This document shows, one piece after another, positions 35,988 to 44,125 of a DNA stretch of 46,976 nt. Origin of the DNA: JAZDFP01 sp043801445 (GTDB lineage: Bacteria > Planctomycetota > MHYJ01 > JACQXL01); assembly GCA_043801445.1 (NCBI GenBank), contig JAZDMB010000043.1, positions 1 to 46,976 on the forward strand, written 5' to 3'. Each line of letters begins with the position of its first letter. Position 1 is the stretch's first letter. Under the pieces are notes generated by a model, which was given only the letters and a program-made list of their open reading frames with translations, did not search any database and had not been told where the DNA came from. The position numbers were made by a program, and so were the translations under genes.

Positions 35988-36878
35988 TTACTTTTTAGAT
36001 TTAGGATAAAACTCGTATTCCCAACTTATCTGAAATACGGGAATCTCTTGAGATTTACCAGATTTCTCCTCTATTCCATACGTAACTTCCTCAATCTTAT
36101 TGTCCTTAGCATCATACTTGGAAACATTCTTAATTACTACCTTGTTACTACCATCATACCGAACATCTGCCAGCATATTACCTTTGTCATCATATTGATA
36201 AACATGTTTATTTACTAACTTGCCGGTGGCTCCATAATTAGCATCCTCAATCTTATTACCCTTATCATCATACTTGAAATATCTTTTTCCTATTGACTTC
36301 CCTTCGGCGTTAGAAGCGTCCCATGGAGTATTCCGTTCAATCTGATTGCCTTTATCATCATATTTGTAAAGAAACTTTATTTCTAACTTACCTTCGAAAC
36401 CATACCAGTCCTCCTCAACCCCATTGCTTTTTTCGTCATACTTATAAAGACACTTTTCTGATAAAACGGATAAGCCGCCATCATATTCATACTTGTCATA
36501 TTCAATTTTATTACCCTTGTCGTCATATTTGAAACATCCTTTTTCTATTAACTTATTTTCAGTTCCATAGTGTGATGCTTCAATCGTATTACCTTTATTG
36601 TCATACTTAAAAAGCCACTTTTCTTCTAACTCACCATTATCATAATATGAAGTTTCTTCAGTCTTATTGCCCTTGGTGTCGTAGTTATGAATTATCTTAT
36701 AATCCAAGACTTTTTCGTGTTTGTCAGATTTCTCTATCGTATACCCTGTTTCTATTTTGCTCTTAAGTCCTTTGGCTATCTTTTCATTCTTTTCTTTTAT
36801 TAACGAAGTATTAGGTTGGAATCCGCTAAGGCAGGAGAATAATCCGACCACAATGATTAGCATTATTTTATTGTTCAT
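35988..36878 (-). CDS. Secreted YD-repeat protein
   Basis: A 296-residue protein with a signal sequence (about 1-18, possibly lipidated at Cys15 in FSC). From about 70 on it holds seven to eight repeats of about 25-30 residues of the type KYDDKGNKIEDANYGATGKL, related to YD/RHS-type repeats. It is far too short to be an RHS toxin carrier and has no C-terminal toxin domain. Probably a periplasmic or surface protein of unknown role. It is about 140 bp downstream of hisD with an inverted repeat between. Confidence 0.75.
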   Translation of the reverse strand: MNNKIMLIIVVGLFSCLSGFQPNTSLIKEKNEKIAKGLKSKIETGYTIEKSDKHEKVLDYKIIHNYDTKGNKTEETSYYDNGELEEKWLFKYDNKGNTIEASHYGTENKLIEKGCFKYDDKGNKIEYDKYEYDGGLSVLSEKCLYKYDEKSNGVEEDWYGFEGKLEIKFLYKYDDKGNQIERNTPWDASNAEGKSIGKRYFKYDDKGNKIEDANYGATGKLVNKHVYQYDDKGNMLADVRYDGSNKVVIKNVSKYDAKDNKIEEVTYGIEEKSGKSQEIPVFQISWEYEFYPKSKK

Positions 36879-36966
36879 TTTTACATCCTCATTTAAATTA
36901 TATCAGAATCTGGTAACACACCCTACCCTGTCTATAATTTCTCAGTCTTTATATCCCGCGGCCTGC

Positions 36967-37044
36967 CCCGTTAGAAGCGAACACGGCAATGAGAATAATC
37001 ATCTTAGTATATCTACTTACGTTTCATCGGACGCTTCTAACGGG
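36967..37044. repeat. 13-bp perfect inverted repeat around the hisD 3' end
   Basis: CCCGTTAGAAGCG at 36967-36979 and its exact complement at 37032-37044, 52 bp apart. The inner arm encodes part of the HisD tail (SPLEASDET). Spacing is too long for a simple terminator; it looks like a mobile or dispersed palindromic element that overlaps the end of the gene. Confidence 0.7.
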
Positions 37045-38330
37045 CTGGGAAGCTCAACAAGATTGCTACTGCATCTGACTGCTATCGATTTTGCGTGGCC
37101 GTCCAAACCTTCTGCATCCGCAATGGTCTTTGCTTTTGTTCCTATTGCCGGTAACCCTTCTTTTGTTACCCTGAGAGTTGTCTGGATTTTGAGGAAATCC
37201 TTCACACTGAGTCCGCCGGTATATCGCGCCGTAGTATTTGTGGGCAATGTATGATTCAACCCGCTGTTATAATCACCCAGCACGACAGGCGAGTATTTCC
37301 CGATAAAAAGCGAGCCGTAATTCTTTAATTTAACCGTGTAACGCTCGGCGTTCTTTACCTGTAATTCAAGATGTTCAGGGGCTTTTTTATTGGTAATGTT
37401 GATTGCTTCATCCATATTATTGACAATTATTATCCTGCCGTTATTACTGATGGAAACCTTTGCTGTGTCCCTTGTCTTCAGCTTTTGCAGTTGCAATCCC
37501 ACTGCCTTGTTTACTCTCTCTGCAAGTTTTGCAGATGTGGTAATCAGGATAGGCAAGGCATCTTTATCATGTTCCGATTGGGCAAGCAGATCAGCCGCAA
37601 TATAATCCGGATTCGCAGTCTCATCGGCTATAATTATGACCTCTGATGGTCCCGCTATAAAATCTATTCCGACATATCCGAAAACCTCTTTTTTGGCTGA
37701 TGCGACATATTTATTGCCCGGTCCCACAATCTTATCGACTCTTTTGATGGTTTGTGTTCCGTAAGCCATTGCGCCAATTGCCTGGACGCCGCCGACTTTA
37801 TATATCTCTTTGACACCGGCAATATCCGCGGCAATGAGAATTGCCGGGTGAATCGAACCTCTATATGATGGCGGTGAGCATACGATTATTTCCGGTACTG
37901 CGGCGACATTAGCGGGTATGGCGCACATCAGAAGCGTGGAAGCCAGAGGGAATTTACCGCCCGGAACATAAATGCCGACCCGTTCTATCGGTATGACTTT
38001 CTGGCCTGTAAAAACACCGCGGGCTGTTTCAATCTCAAAGTCTTTAAATTGGGCTGACTGTTTCTTGGCAAATGTTTTTATATTCTTTGCCGCATACTTC
38101 AAAGCTGATACGATTTTAGGAGCAACTTTTTTATAGGCATCCTTTATCTCGGAGGCAGCCACTCTCATTTTTGATAATCTAACGCCATCAAATTTGAGAG
38201 TGTATCTTTTTATGGCATCATCGCCGTTTTGACGGACATCCTTCAATATTTTGTTTATTACCGGAATCTCTTCCGTATCCTTGTAGTTGAAAAAACTTTC
38301 TTTTAATGATGAGCCTTTTATAATCTTCAC
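37017..38330 (-). CDS. hisD: Histidinol dehydrogenase
   Basis: A 437-residue NAD-dependent enzyme for the last two steps, L-histidinol to L-histidine. Motifs are GIYVPGGKFPLASTLLMCAI, KIVGPGNKYVA, IDFIAGPSEVIIIAD, the zinc residues in LAQSEHDKDA, and APEHLELQ. The family usually ends near HAKSIAVR; here 18 more residues follow (CSSNLVELPSPLEASDET), encoded partly by an inverted repeat. Its start overlaps the hisA-I-E gene by 4 bp (ATGA), so it is last in a coupled operon. Confidence 0.97.
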   Translation of the reverse strand: MKIIKGSSLKESFFNYKDTEEIPVINKILKDVRQNGDDAIKRYTLKFDGVRLSKMRVAASEIKDAYKKVAPKIVSALKYAAKNIKTFAKKQSAQFKDFEIETARGVFTGQKVIPIERVGIYVPGGKFPLASTLLMCAIPANVAAVPEIIVCSPPSYRGSIHPAILIAADIAGVKEIYKVGGVQAIGAMAYGTQTIKRVDKIVGPGNKYVASAKKEVFGYVGIDFIAGPSEVIIIADETANPDYIAADLLAQSEHDKDALPILITTSAKLAERVNKAVGLQLQKLKTRDTAKVSISNNGRIIIVNNMDEAINITNKKAPEHLELQVKNAERYTVKLKNYGSLFIGKYSPVVLGDYNSGLNHTLPTNTTARYTGGLSVKDFLKIQTTLRVTKEGLPAIGTKAKTIADAEGLDGHAKSIAVRCSSNLVELPSPLEASDET

Positions 38331-39571
38331 TTTATTCTCCTGCGGGCGAGTTCGAATAATACATCATCTATTTCCACGCCGTTTTTCGCCATCAAAACGG
38401 TCAGAAAATATAGCACATCCGCTGATTCCCAGATAATCTCGTCCCTGGTTTTTGCTTCTACAACTTCATTTGCTTCCTCTAATATCTTTTCCTTTAATAA
38501 TTCATCCGTCAGGGTTGCGGTATATGATTTGGCAGACGGGTTTTTAATCCTGTCTTTTATGACCTCATAAAGTTCATAGAGATTAAATTTCTTACTGCCG
38601 AAACAGGAATAACTGCCTGTGTGGCAGGCAACGCCTTGTTGTTTTACCGTTGCCAGCAGTGTATCCTGGTCGCAATCCACTCTTATCCTGACAAATTCCT
38701 GGAAGTTGCCTGATGTTTCGCCTTTCATCCAGAGCTTATTCCTTGACCTTGAGAAATAGCACATTTTACCGGTCTCAAAAGTCTTTTTAATGGAAGTCTT
38801 GTTGCTGTATGCCAGGTTTAAAATCCCGCCTTTGTAATCCTGCGTAATGGTTGGTAGCAAATCATTCTTCCAATTAAGCGATTCAATAAATGCATCTTTA
38901 ATGCTTATTCTGTCCGTATAAAGCGCCATACCGATTTGCGCATCAGCTCCCATTCGGGCAATTTCTTTTATTTCATCAATCGAACTCACACCGCCGGCAA
39001 CAGTTACTTTATTCTTGGTCGATTTTACCAATTCTCTGACCTTTAACATATCGATGCCTTCCAATAAACCCTCTTTCTCAACACAGGTATATAAAAATTC
39101 AGAGCAATATTTTTCAATCTCATTAACAACATCAAAAAGCTTAAGCCCGGTTTTGTGTTTCCAGCCTTCGGTCACAATCTCTCCGTTTAAGGCGTCGATT
39201 GCGATTATGATTCTGTCCCTGCCGATGGCTGACAGGAGTTCCTGCAGGAAACCGTGGTTGATTTTATCATTTTCAAATGCCATCGACCCGATGATGACCT
39301 TCTTTGCACCGAACGAAATCAATTCCTTTGCCTTTTTCAGGTTTCTAATTCCGCCGCCGACCCTGCATTCTGCAACCTTCAGTATTTTCTTAATCTTTTC
39401 AAGGTTTTCGCCTTTACTCATTGCGGCATCGAGGTCTATCACGGCTATTTCACCGTATCTGTCAAATTCCCTGGCCAGCGCCAACGGGTCATCGCGCTCG
39501 AGGACTTTTTCTTTTCCCTGTTTTAGCTGGACTACCTTGCCGCCCATCAGGTCTATAGACGCTACTAACAT
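38327..39571 (-). CDS. HisA-HisI-HisE trifunctional fusion
   Basis: A 414-residue fusion of three histidine enzymes. Residues 1-235 are HisA (ProFAR isomerase), a TIM barrel with ASIDLMGGKVVQL, catalytic-type Asp7 and Asp126, and VGGGIRN. About 236-325 are HisI (phosphoribosyl-AMP cyclohydrolase): QDYKGGILNLAYSN, SRSRNKLWMKGETSGN, VDCDQDTLL, and zinc-type Cys300, Cys316 and Cys323. About 329-414 are HisE (phosphoribosyl-ATP pyrophosphatase): LYELYEVIKDR, EEANEVVEA and WESADVLYFLTVLM. These are steps 2, 3 and 4 of the pathway, though in the order 4-3-2 in the protein. HisI-HisE fusions are common; joining HisA to them is unusual. The ATG has a GGAG site and overlaps hisF by 7 bp. Confidence 0.95.
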   Translation of the reverse strand: MLVASIDLMGGKVVQLKQGKEKVLERDDPLALAREFDRYGEIAVIDLDAAMSKGENLEKIKKILKVAECRVGGGIRNLKKAKELISFGAKKVIIGSMAFENDKINHGFLQELLSAIGRDRIIIAIDALNGEIVTEGWKHKTGLKLFDVVNEIEKYCSEFLYTCVEKEGLLEGIDMLKVRELVKSTKNKVTVAGGVSSIDEIKEIARMGADAQIGMALYTDRISIKDAFIESLNWKNDLLPTITQDYKGGILNLAYSNKTSIKKTFETGKMCYFSRSRNKLWMKGETSGNFQEFVRIRVDCDQDTLLATVKQQGVACHTGSYSCFGSKKFNLYELYEVIKDRIKNPSAKSYTATLTDELLKEKILEEANEVVEAKTRDEIIWESADVLYFLTVLMAKNGVEIDDVLFELARRRIK

Positions 39572-40320
39572 CTTACCATCACTCCATTTCCTTTCAGGTA
39601 TTTTTTAATTTTAGCAATTGTATATTCGCCATAATGCAATAGGGACGCCATAAGAATCGCATCGGCCTTCCCAGCAATAGCCACATCGAGAATCTGTTTC
39701 AGGGTACCGGCTCCGCCTGAAGCGATGACAGGTATCCCGACTTCCCGGGAAACCTTTCCGGTTAATGCGATATCATAGCCTTCTTTTGTGCCGTCCATAT
39801 CTATGGAATTGAGCAATATTTCTCCGGCGCCGAGTCTGGCGCCCTTCTTGGCCCATTCTACTGCGTCAATCCCGGAATTAATCCTGCCGCCGTGTGTATA
39901 TGCAAACCATTTATGACCGTCTCTTTTCGCATCGATTGAAAGGACGATACATTGCGAACCGAATATCTTTGCGCCTTCTGAAATAAGAGACGGGTTTTCG
40001 ATAGCCGAAGTGCATATGGCAACTTTATCAGCGCCGGCATTCAAAACCTTTCTCATATCCTTGGTGCTTCTTATACCGCCGCCTACTGTCAGCGGTATGA
40101 AAACCTCATTAGAAACCTTTCTGACTACATCGACCATTATCTCTTTGCTTTTGTAGGACGCCTCGATATCGAGGAACGTTATTTCATCAGCACCCTGGTC
40201 GTTATAGAGTTTTGCCAATTCAACCGGGTCTCCCGCATCCTTTATATCGCGGAACTTTATGCCTTTAACTACCCGTCCTGATTCCACGTCGAGACAGGAT
40301 ATGATTCTTATTGTTAACAT
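39565..40320 (-). CDS. hisF: Imidazole glycerol phosphate synthase, cyclase subunit
   Basis: A 251-residue TIM barrel. Motifs are RIISCLDVESGRVVKGIKF, VGGGIRSTKDM, LSIDAKRDG and VIASGGAGTL. It works with HisH to make IGP and AICAR. A G-rich site (GGGGGTGAA) precedes the ATG. Separated from hisH upstream by 435 bp of repeat-rich DNA, which splits the his cluster. Confidence 0.97.
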   Translation of the reverse strand: MLTIRIISCLDVESGRVVKGIKFRDIKDAGDPVELAKLYNDQGADEITFLDIEASYKSKEIMVDVVRKVSNEVFIPLTVGGGIRSTKDMRKVLNAGADKVAICTSAIENPSLISEGAKIFGSQCIVLSIDAKRDGHKWFAYTHGGRINSGIDAVEWAKKGARLGAGEILLNSIDMDGTKEGYDIALTGKVSREVGIPVIASGGAGTLKQILDVAIAGKADAILMASLLHYGEYTIAKIKKYLKGNGVMVRC

Positions 40321-40755
40321 AGTTTCACCCCCGAGACTCTAAGATATTAAGTTAAAAGTTAGAAGTTAAAGGTTAAAAGTCCGAACTTTTTACTTTTGAC
40401 TTTATTATACCTACTACCTACTTCATACTTTATACTAATTTAAATCTGTGGCTTATTCCTTTCCTGTTTTCCTGATATCCTTAATAATCTTTCTTAATTT
40501 ATTCGCTCTGTGTTCTCTGTGGCAAATCTTACGTTTCCTCTTTTCTTACCCTACTTTCTACATACTATTAATCCGTGTTAATCTGCGTTCATCTGTGTCC
40601 TATGTATCTCTGCGTCCTCTGTGTCTCCCCGCCCGAACGACTGGCGTCGTCCGTCGGGCAGGTGTGGCAAATCAGTGTAATCTGTGGCTTATTCCTTTCC
40701 TGTTTTCCTGGTCTCCTTATAGAAATTATCTGTGTTTATCTGCGTTCATCTGTGG
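40321..40755. repeat. Repeat-rich gap between hisH and hisF
   Basis: No gene is seen. A 32-bp exact duplication lies at 40443-40474 and 40679-40710. Around it are degenerate units (CTCTGTGTTCTCTGTGG, ATCTGCGTTCATCTGTG). A cruciform-like hairpin lies at 40631-40659 with arms GCCCGA / TCGGGC and ACGAC / GTCGT. 40709-40729 repeats 34016-34036 exactly. Confidence 0.75.
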
Positions 40756-41355
40756 TTAAATGTTTCTTACCCAGTTCCTAAGTAATTTCAGCCCCATGGC
40801 GCTGCTTTTTTCCGGATGGAATTGGACACCGCAGATATTGCCTCTTTCAACCATTGACGGATAAACCGTATTATACTCGGTCGTTCCGGTAATTATATCG
40901 CCATCTGCAGGTTTCGCAAAGTATCCGTGCAGGAAATAGAAAAACGAATCGTCTTTTATGTTGCTCATTAGTTTCGATTTCCGTTTTATGTGAACCCGGT
41001 TCCAGCCGATTTGCGGAACCTTTCCTCTTTTGAAGCGAATCACCTTGCCTTTAAATACCCCAAATCCCTTCACACCGGCTGATTCCTCGCTTTCCTCAAA
41101 AAGAAGCTGCATACCGAGACATATTCCCAGGAACGGTTTATCAGATAATAACCAATCCTTAGTAATCTCGTAAATTCCCGTGGACTTTAATTTTCGGATA
41201 GCGGACTGAAAAGCACCCACGCCGGGCAGTATCACTTTTGTTATTCCCTTGAACTTGTTTTTCGTATTGATAATCCTGCACTTAACGCCCAGGTGCTCCA
41301 TTGCTTTTTTTATAGAGAGCAGGTTGCCCGCCCCATAATCTATTATCCCAATCAT
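40756..41355 (-). CDS. hisH: Imidazole glycerol phosphate synthase, glutaminase subunit
   Basis: A 199-residue class I glutamine amidotransferase. It starts MIGIIDYGAGNLLSIKKAME, has ILPGVGAFQSA, the nucleophile Cys in FLGICLGMQLLFEESE, and the His-Glu pair in GVQFHPEKS. Supplies ammonia to HisF. Its ATG overlaps the end of hisB by 4 bp, with an AAGGAA site. Confidence 0.97.
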   Translation of the reverse strand: MIGIIDYGAGNLLSIKKAMEHLGVKCRIINTKNKFKGITKVILPGVGAFQSAIRKLKSTGIYEITKDWLLSDKPFLGICLGMQLLFEESEESAGVKGFGVFKGKVIRFKRGKVPQIGWNRVHIKRKSKLMSNIKDDSFFYFLHGYFAKPADGDIITGTTEYNTVYPSMVERGNICGVQFHPEKSSAMGLKLLRNWVRNI

Positions 41356-41939
41356 AATATTCCTTTTGTGCTTGGAATTTTATTCCCCAATCTTTTATCC
41401 TCTGCGCAGGCTTCTTTCAATGATTTTGCGAATGCCTTGAATACGGCCTCGATTTTATGGTGGTCGGAGCGTCCGTAATAAACCCGGATATGCAGCGTCG
41501 CCGCCAGTGAAGCTACAAACCCCTGGAAGAAATCCTCCAATGAATCAGTGCTGAATTCACCCACCTTCTTGCTTTTGAAATCAGCATCCATTTTAAGATA
41601 AGGCCTGCCGGAGATATCAACGGCGGTCATGACCAATGATTCGTCCATCGGATAAATGAAAAATCCGGCCCTTTTTATCCCTTTTTTATCTCCCAGCGCT
41701 TTCTTGAATGCCGCGCCTAATGCGATACCGGTATCCTCCACTATATGATGCTGGTCAACGTGAATATCGCCTTTGATATCGGCTTCTATATTAAATAAAC
41801 CGTGTTTGGCTAATGTTTCCAGCAGGTGATTCAGGAATCCTATTTTGGAAACAATCCTGCTTTTTCCCGAGCCGTCGATATTGAGTTTGATTTTTATCTG
41901 AGTTTCCTTCGACTTTCTGGCTATGGTAGTTATTCGCAT
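41352..41939 (-). CDS. hisB: Imidazoleglycerol-phosphate dehydratase
   Basis: A 195-residue enzyme for step 6. Metal-binding motifs are DQHHIVEDTGIALG and DHHKIEAVFKAFAKSL, with GFLNHLLETLAKHG near the N-terminus. Only the dehydratase domain is present; the phosphatase domain fused to it in enterobacteria is missing, but a HAD phosphatase gene overlaps it upstream by 10 bp. GGAGG site. Confidence 0.97.
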   Translation of the reverse strand: MRITTIARKSKETQIKIKLNIDGSGKSRIVSKIGFLNHLLETLAKHGLFNIEADIKGDIHVDQHHIVEDTGIALGAAFKKALGDKKGIKRAGFFIYPMDESLVMTAVDISGRPYLKMDADFKSKKVGEFSTDSLEDFFQGFVASLAATLHIRVYYGRSDHHKIEAVFKAFAKSLKEACAEDKRLGNKIPSTKGIL

Positions 41940-42697
41940 TTTAATACCTCCGGAATCTCGTTAATATTTTTTAATATATATTTTGCGCCTAATTTCCTGT
42001 ATAATTCCGCCGCCTTTTTCCTGTTCTCGATATGGGGTCCGATGATACCGACCGGAATAACCTTCGCCGAAACCGCCGATTTAATATCGTCGATATTATC
42101 ACCGGCATAAAGAGCGCGCGGAGCCGCAGCCCCGACACTGCGGTCGGGGTAAACTCCGTCCCGCCTGTCCCGAGCTATGTCTCGGGGATGATTTCGGGAC
42201 CGGATATTCAATTCCTTAAGCGCCAGATTTATGCCATATGGGTCGGGCTTGTATTTACCATCGACATCATCCATCGTTATTACCGTATCAAAATATTTCC
42301 TGGCTTTAAACCTTTTCAGCGTATGGTTTGCATCCTTTCGCGGCCTGCCTGTTACGATACCCAGCTTGTAATCCTGTTTCAGCCTGCTCAGGATGTCGAT
42401 ATCCAACAGCCATTTCTCATTCGCGATAAGGCCGTCAAAATCAGACCCCAGATAAAATTTCTGGAAAATCCTTATTATTTCAGTCTTGTTTATTCTCAAT
42501 CCCCGCGAAAGCATGATTGCCTCGGTAATATCCCAGTCATTATTGTAACCGCTTTTGGTTTTATATGCCCGTATTTCACCAGCATTTACTCTCTTCTTAA
42601 GATAATACTCAACGGTTTTCTTTATGGCGACTCTGTATGATGCCGAGACATCAACCAGAACGCCGTCCATATCAAAAATAATTCCTTCTACGTTCAT
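41930..42697 (-). CDS. HAD phosphatase, candidate histidinol-phosphatase
   Basis: A 255-residue HAD-superfamily (subfamily IA) hydrolase. Motif I is FDMDGVLVD (Asp9, Asp11), motif II is VTGR (Thr116), the Lys is in KYKPDP (Lys150), and motif IV is GDNIDD (Asp200, Asp203, Asp204). Genes of this type often neighbour hisB. No other histidinol-phosphatase (step 8) is in the cluster, so this is the natural candidate. Residues about 167-194 (SRNHPRDIARDRRDGVYPD and on to APR) are an insert between the Lys motif and motif IV, encoded by two palindromic elements. The frame is kept and all catalytic residues remain. Overlaps hisB by 10 bp. Confidence 0.85.
   Translation of the reverse strand: MNVEGIIFDMDGVLVDVSASYRVAIKKTVEYYLKKRVNAGEIRAYKTKSGYNNDWDITEAIMLSRGLRINKTEIIRIFQKFYLGSDFDGLIANEKWLLDIDILSRLKQDYKLGIVTGRPRKDANHTLKRFKARKYFDTVITMDDVDGKYKPDPYGINLALKELNIRSRNHPRDIARDRRDGVYPDRSVGAAAPRALYAGDNIDDIKSAVSAKVIPVGIIGPHIENRKKAAELYRKLGAKYILKNINEIPEVLKCE
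42116..42200. repeat. Palindromic elements inside the HAD gene (R3)
   Basis: Two elements in tandem. 42130-42158 has CCCCGAC / GTCGGGG arms followed by TAAACTCCG, the same core and downstream sequence as the intergenic copies at 201-236 and 7478-7513. 42167-42200 has arms GTCCCGA / TCGGGAC with an inner CCCGAG / CTCGGG hairpin. Together they encode the 28-residue insert. Confidence 0.85.
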
Positions 42698-42790
42698 ATC
42701 ATTTCATCTAACCAAAAGAGATGTGCTCCCCCGCCCTTTCGGTATCACGACAAACCATTTTTTTACAGTATAGGAAAGTATAAACACGAA

Positions 42791-42822
42791 CCTGCCCGAA
42801 TGACATTGGTCAGGCGGGTAGG
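42791..42822. repeat. Palindromic element between HAD and hisC genes
   Basis: CCTGCCCGA..TGAC / GTCA..GGCGGGTAGG, same family as at 33017. The gap 42698-42966 holds this and, at about 42824-42935, AATTAAGACGAATCACACGA and TTCGTGTTATTCGTG-type repeats that are roughly complementary. No gene seen. Confidence 0.65.
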
Positions 42823-42966
42823 ACGAATTAAGACGAATCACACGAATAAAAAATTACCAGTTAATCCCGCCTGGGTGGGACTATTCCCAAAGAATATTCA
42901 TGACATTCGTTCCATTCGTGTTATTCGTGTTCCTCTTTTTTCTTAAACGTCTTTTAAAATATTCTA

Positions 42967-44019
42967 TTACTGACCTAAAACAATCTTTAACTTCTGTAAA
43001 AAGATTCCATTCTCCTTGGCAGTGCCGACCGTTACCCTCAGCATATTTTCCAACCTTGGGGTTGCAAAATATCTCACAAGCACACCTGCTTTATGAAGTG
43101 ATTCAAATACGTCTTTGGATGACCTGCCTTCCATCTCGAATAAAATAAAGTTGGCAAATGATGGTATCGGTTTAACGGATGGGATTTTCCTGAGTTCCGA
43201 AACGAGTTTTTCCCGTTCATTGATAACCGCATCCGCAATATCTCTTATATATTTCTTGTTTTGGGCTACTGCTTCTCCGGCAATCTGCTGGAATATTCCG
43301 ACTGAAAATGGGAGTTTTACTTTCCCTATCTCTTTTGCCATCTCCGGTCTGGCAATGAGATACCCCAGCCTCAGCCCGGCCATACCGAATGCCTTGGAAA
43401 ATGTCCGTGTTATTATTATATTATCTATCGTTTTAAGAAGTCCCACTGCGGTTTTCTTATGAAATTCACAATATGCCTCATCTACAATAAGAATTCCTTC
43501 TATGTTGTTGGCGATATTCTTAATCTCTTCGATGCTCAAAACCGTACCGGTCGGGCTATTCGGTGACGGAAACGCCACCAGACGCGCGCCTTTTGATTTC
43601 TCAATAATAGCCGGGATATCAAAACTGAAATCTTCCCGGAGCGGAACATCGACAATCTTCAGCCCCATAATTCTTGCCAGACGCGGATAAATCGGATATC
43701 CGGGTGACACGAGCACGATTTTGTCTTTCGGCTGGCAAGTCGCCGATAATATAATTTGGATTATCTCATTCGAGCCGTTGCCGGCGACTATACCATCAGC
43801 CGGGTAACCCACGTATTTTGATATCGCATTAATCAGCGGCACCGGTCTGCCGGATGGATACCTATTCCATTTACTCGCGGCTAATTTGCTTAATATCTTT
43901 TTCTTCAGTGATGTCGGAATATCATATGAAGACTCGTTCTGGTTCAACTTCACGACAGACGTATCCTGCGAAACGATGTATTCATCGAGTTCAGTTACTG
44001 ATTTTTTTATATTCTTCAT
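42967..44019 (-). CDS. hisC: Histidinol-phosphate aminotransferase
   Basis: A 350-residue PLP enzyme for step 7. VKLNQNESSYDIP at the N-terminus, GNGSNEIIQII, FPSPNSPTGT, IVDEAYCEF and the PLP-Lys motif TRTFSKAFGMAGLRLGYLIA are typical of HisC. Length is normal. No clear ribosome binding site. It lies 106 bp after hisG and 269 bp before the HAD gene. Confidence 0.95.
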   Translation of the reverse strand: MKNIKKSVTELDEYIVSQDTSVVKLNQNESSYDIPTSLKKKILSKLAASKWNRYPSGRPVPLINAISKYVGYPADGIVAGNGSNEIIQIILSATCQPKDKIVLVSPGYPIYPRLARIMGLKIVDVPLREDFSFDIPAIIEKSKGARLVAFPSPNSPTGTVLSIEEIKNIANNIEGILIVDEAYCEFHKKTAVGLLKTIDNIIITRTFSKAFGMAGLRLGYLIARPEMAKEIGKVKLPFSVGIFQQIAGEAVAQNKKYIRDIADAVINEREKLVSELRKIPSVKPIPSFANFILFEMEGRSSKDVFESLHKAGVLVRYFATPRLENMLRVTVGTAKENGIFLQKLKIVLGQ

Positions 44020-44061
44020 ATATTTTTACCGCAAAGACGCAGAGTTATTAGTCATTAGATA

Positions 44062-44095
44062 TTAGTTGTTAGTTGTTAGTTGTTAGTTGTTAGTT
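44062..44095. repeat. 7-bp simple tandem repeat
   Basis: TTAGTTG repeated 4.9 times without error in the hisG-hisC gap, followed by CTCTGTGTTCTCTGTGCCTC repeat sequence. Likely variable in copy number. Confidence 0.9.
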
Positions 44096-44125
44096 ATTTC
44101 CTCTGTGTTCTCTGTGCCTCTGTGG

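Noticed and set aside
35988..36878. RHS toxin gene
   Set aside because: The YD-like repeats are few, and there is no core-associated motif or toxin domain.
37850..37866. GAATCGAACC resembling a tRNA T-loop
   Set aside because: It is within hisD coding DNA and no cloverleaf can be drawn around it.
39638..39652. TGGCGT-N5-TTGC on the minus strand
   Set aside because: It lies inside the hisF coding sequence and departs from the consensus.
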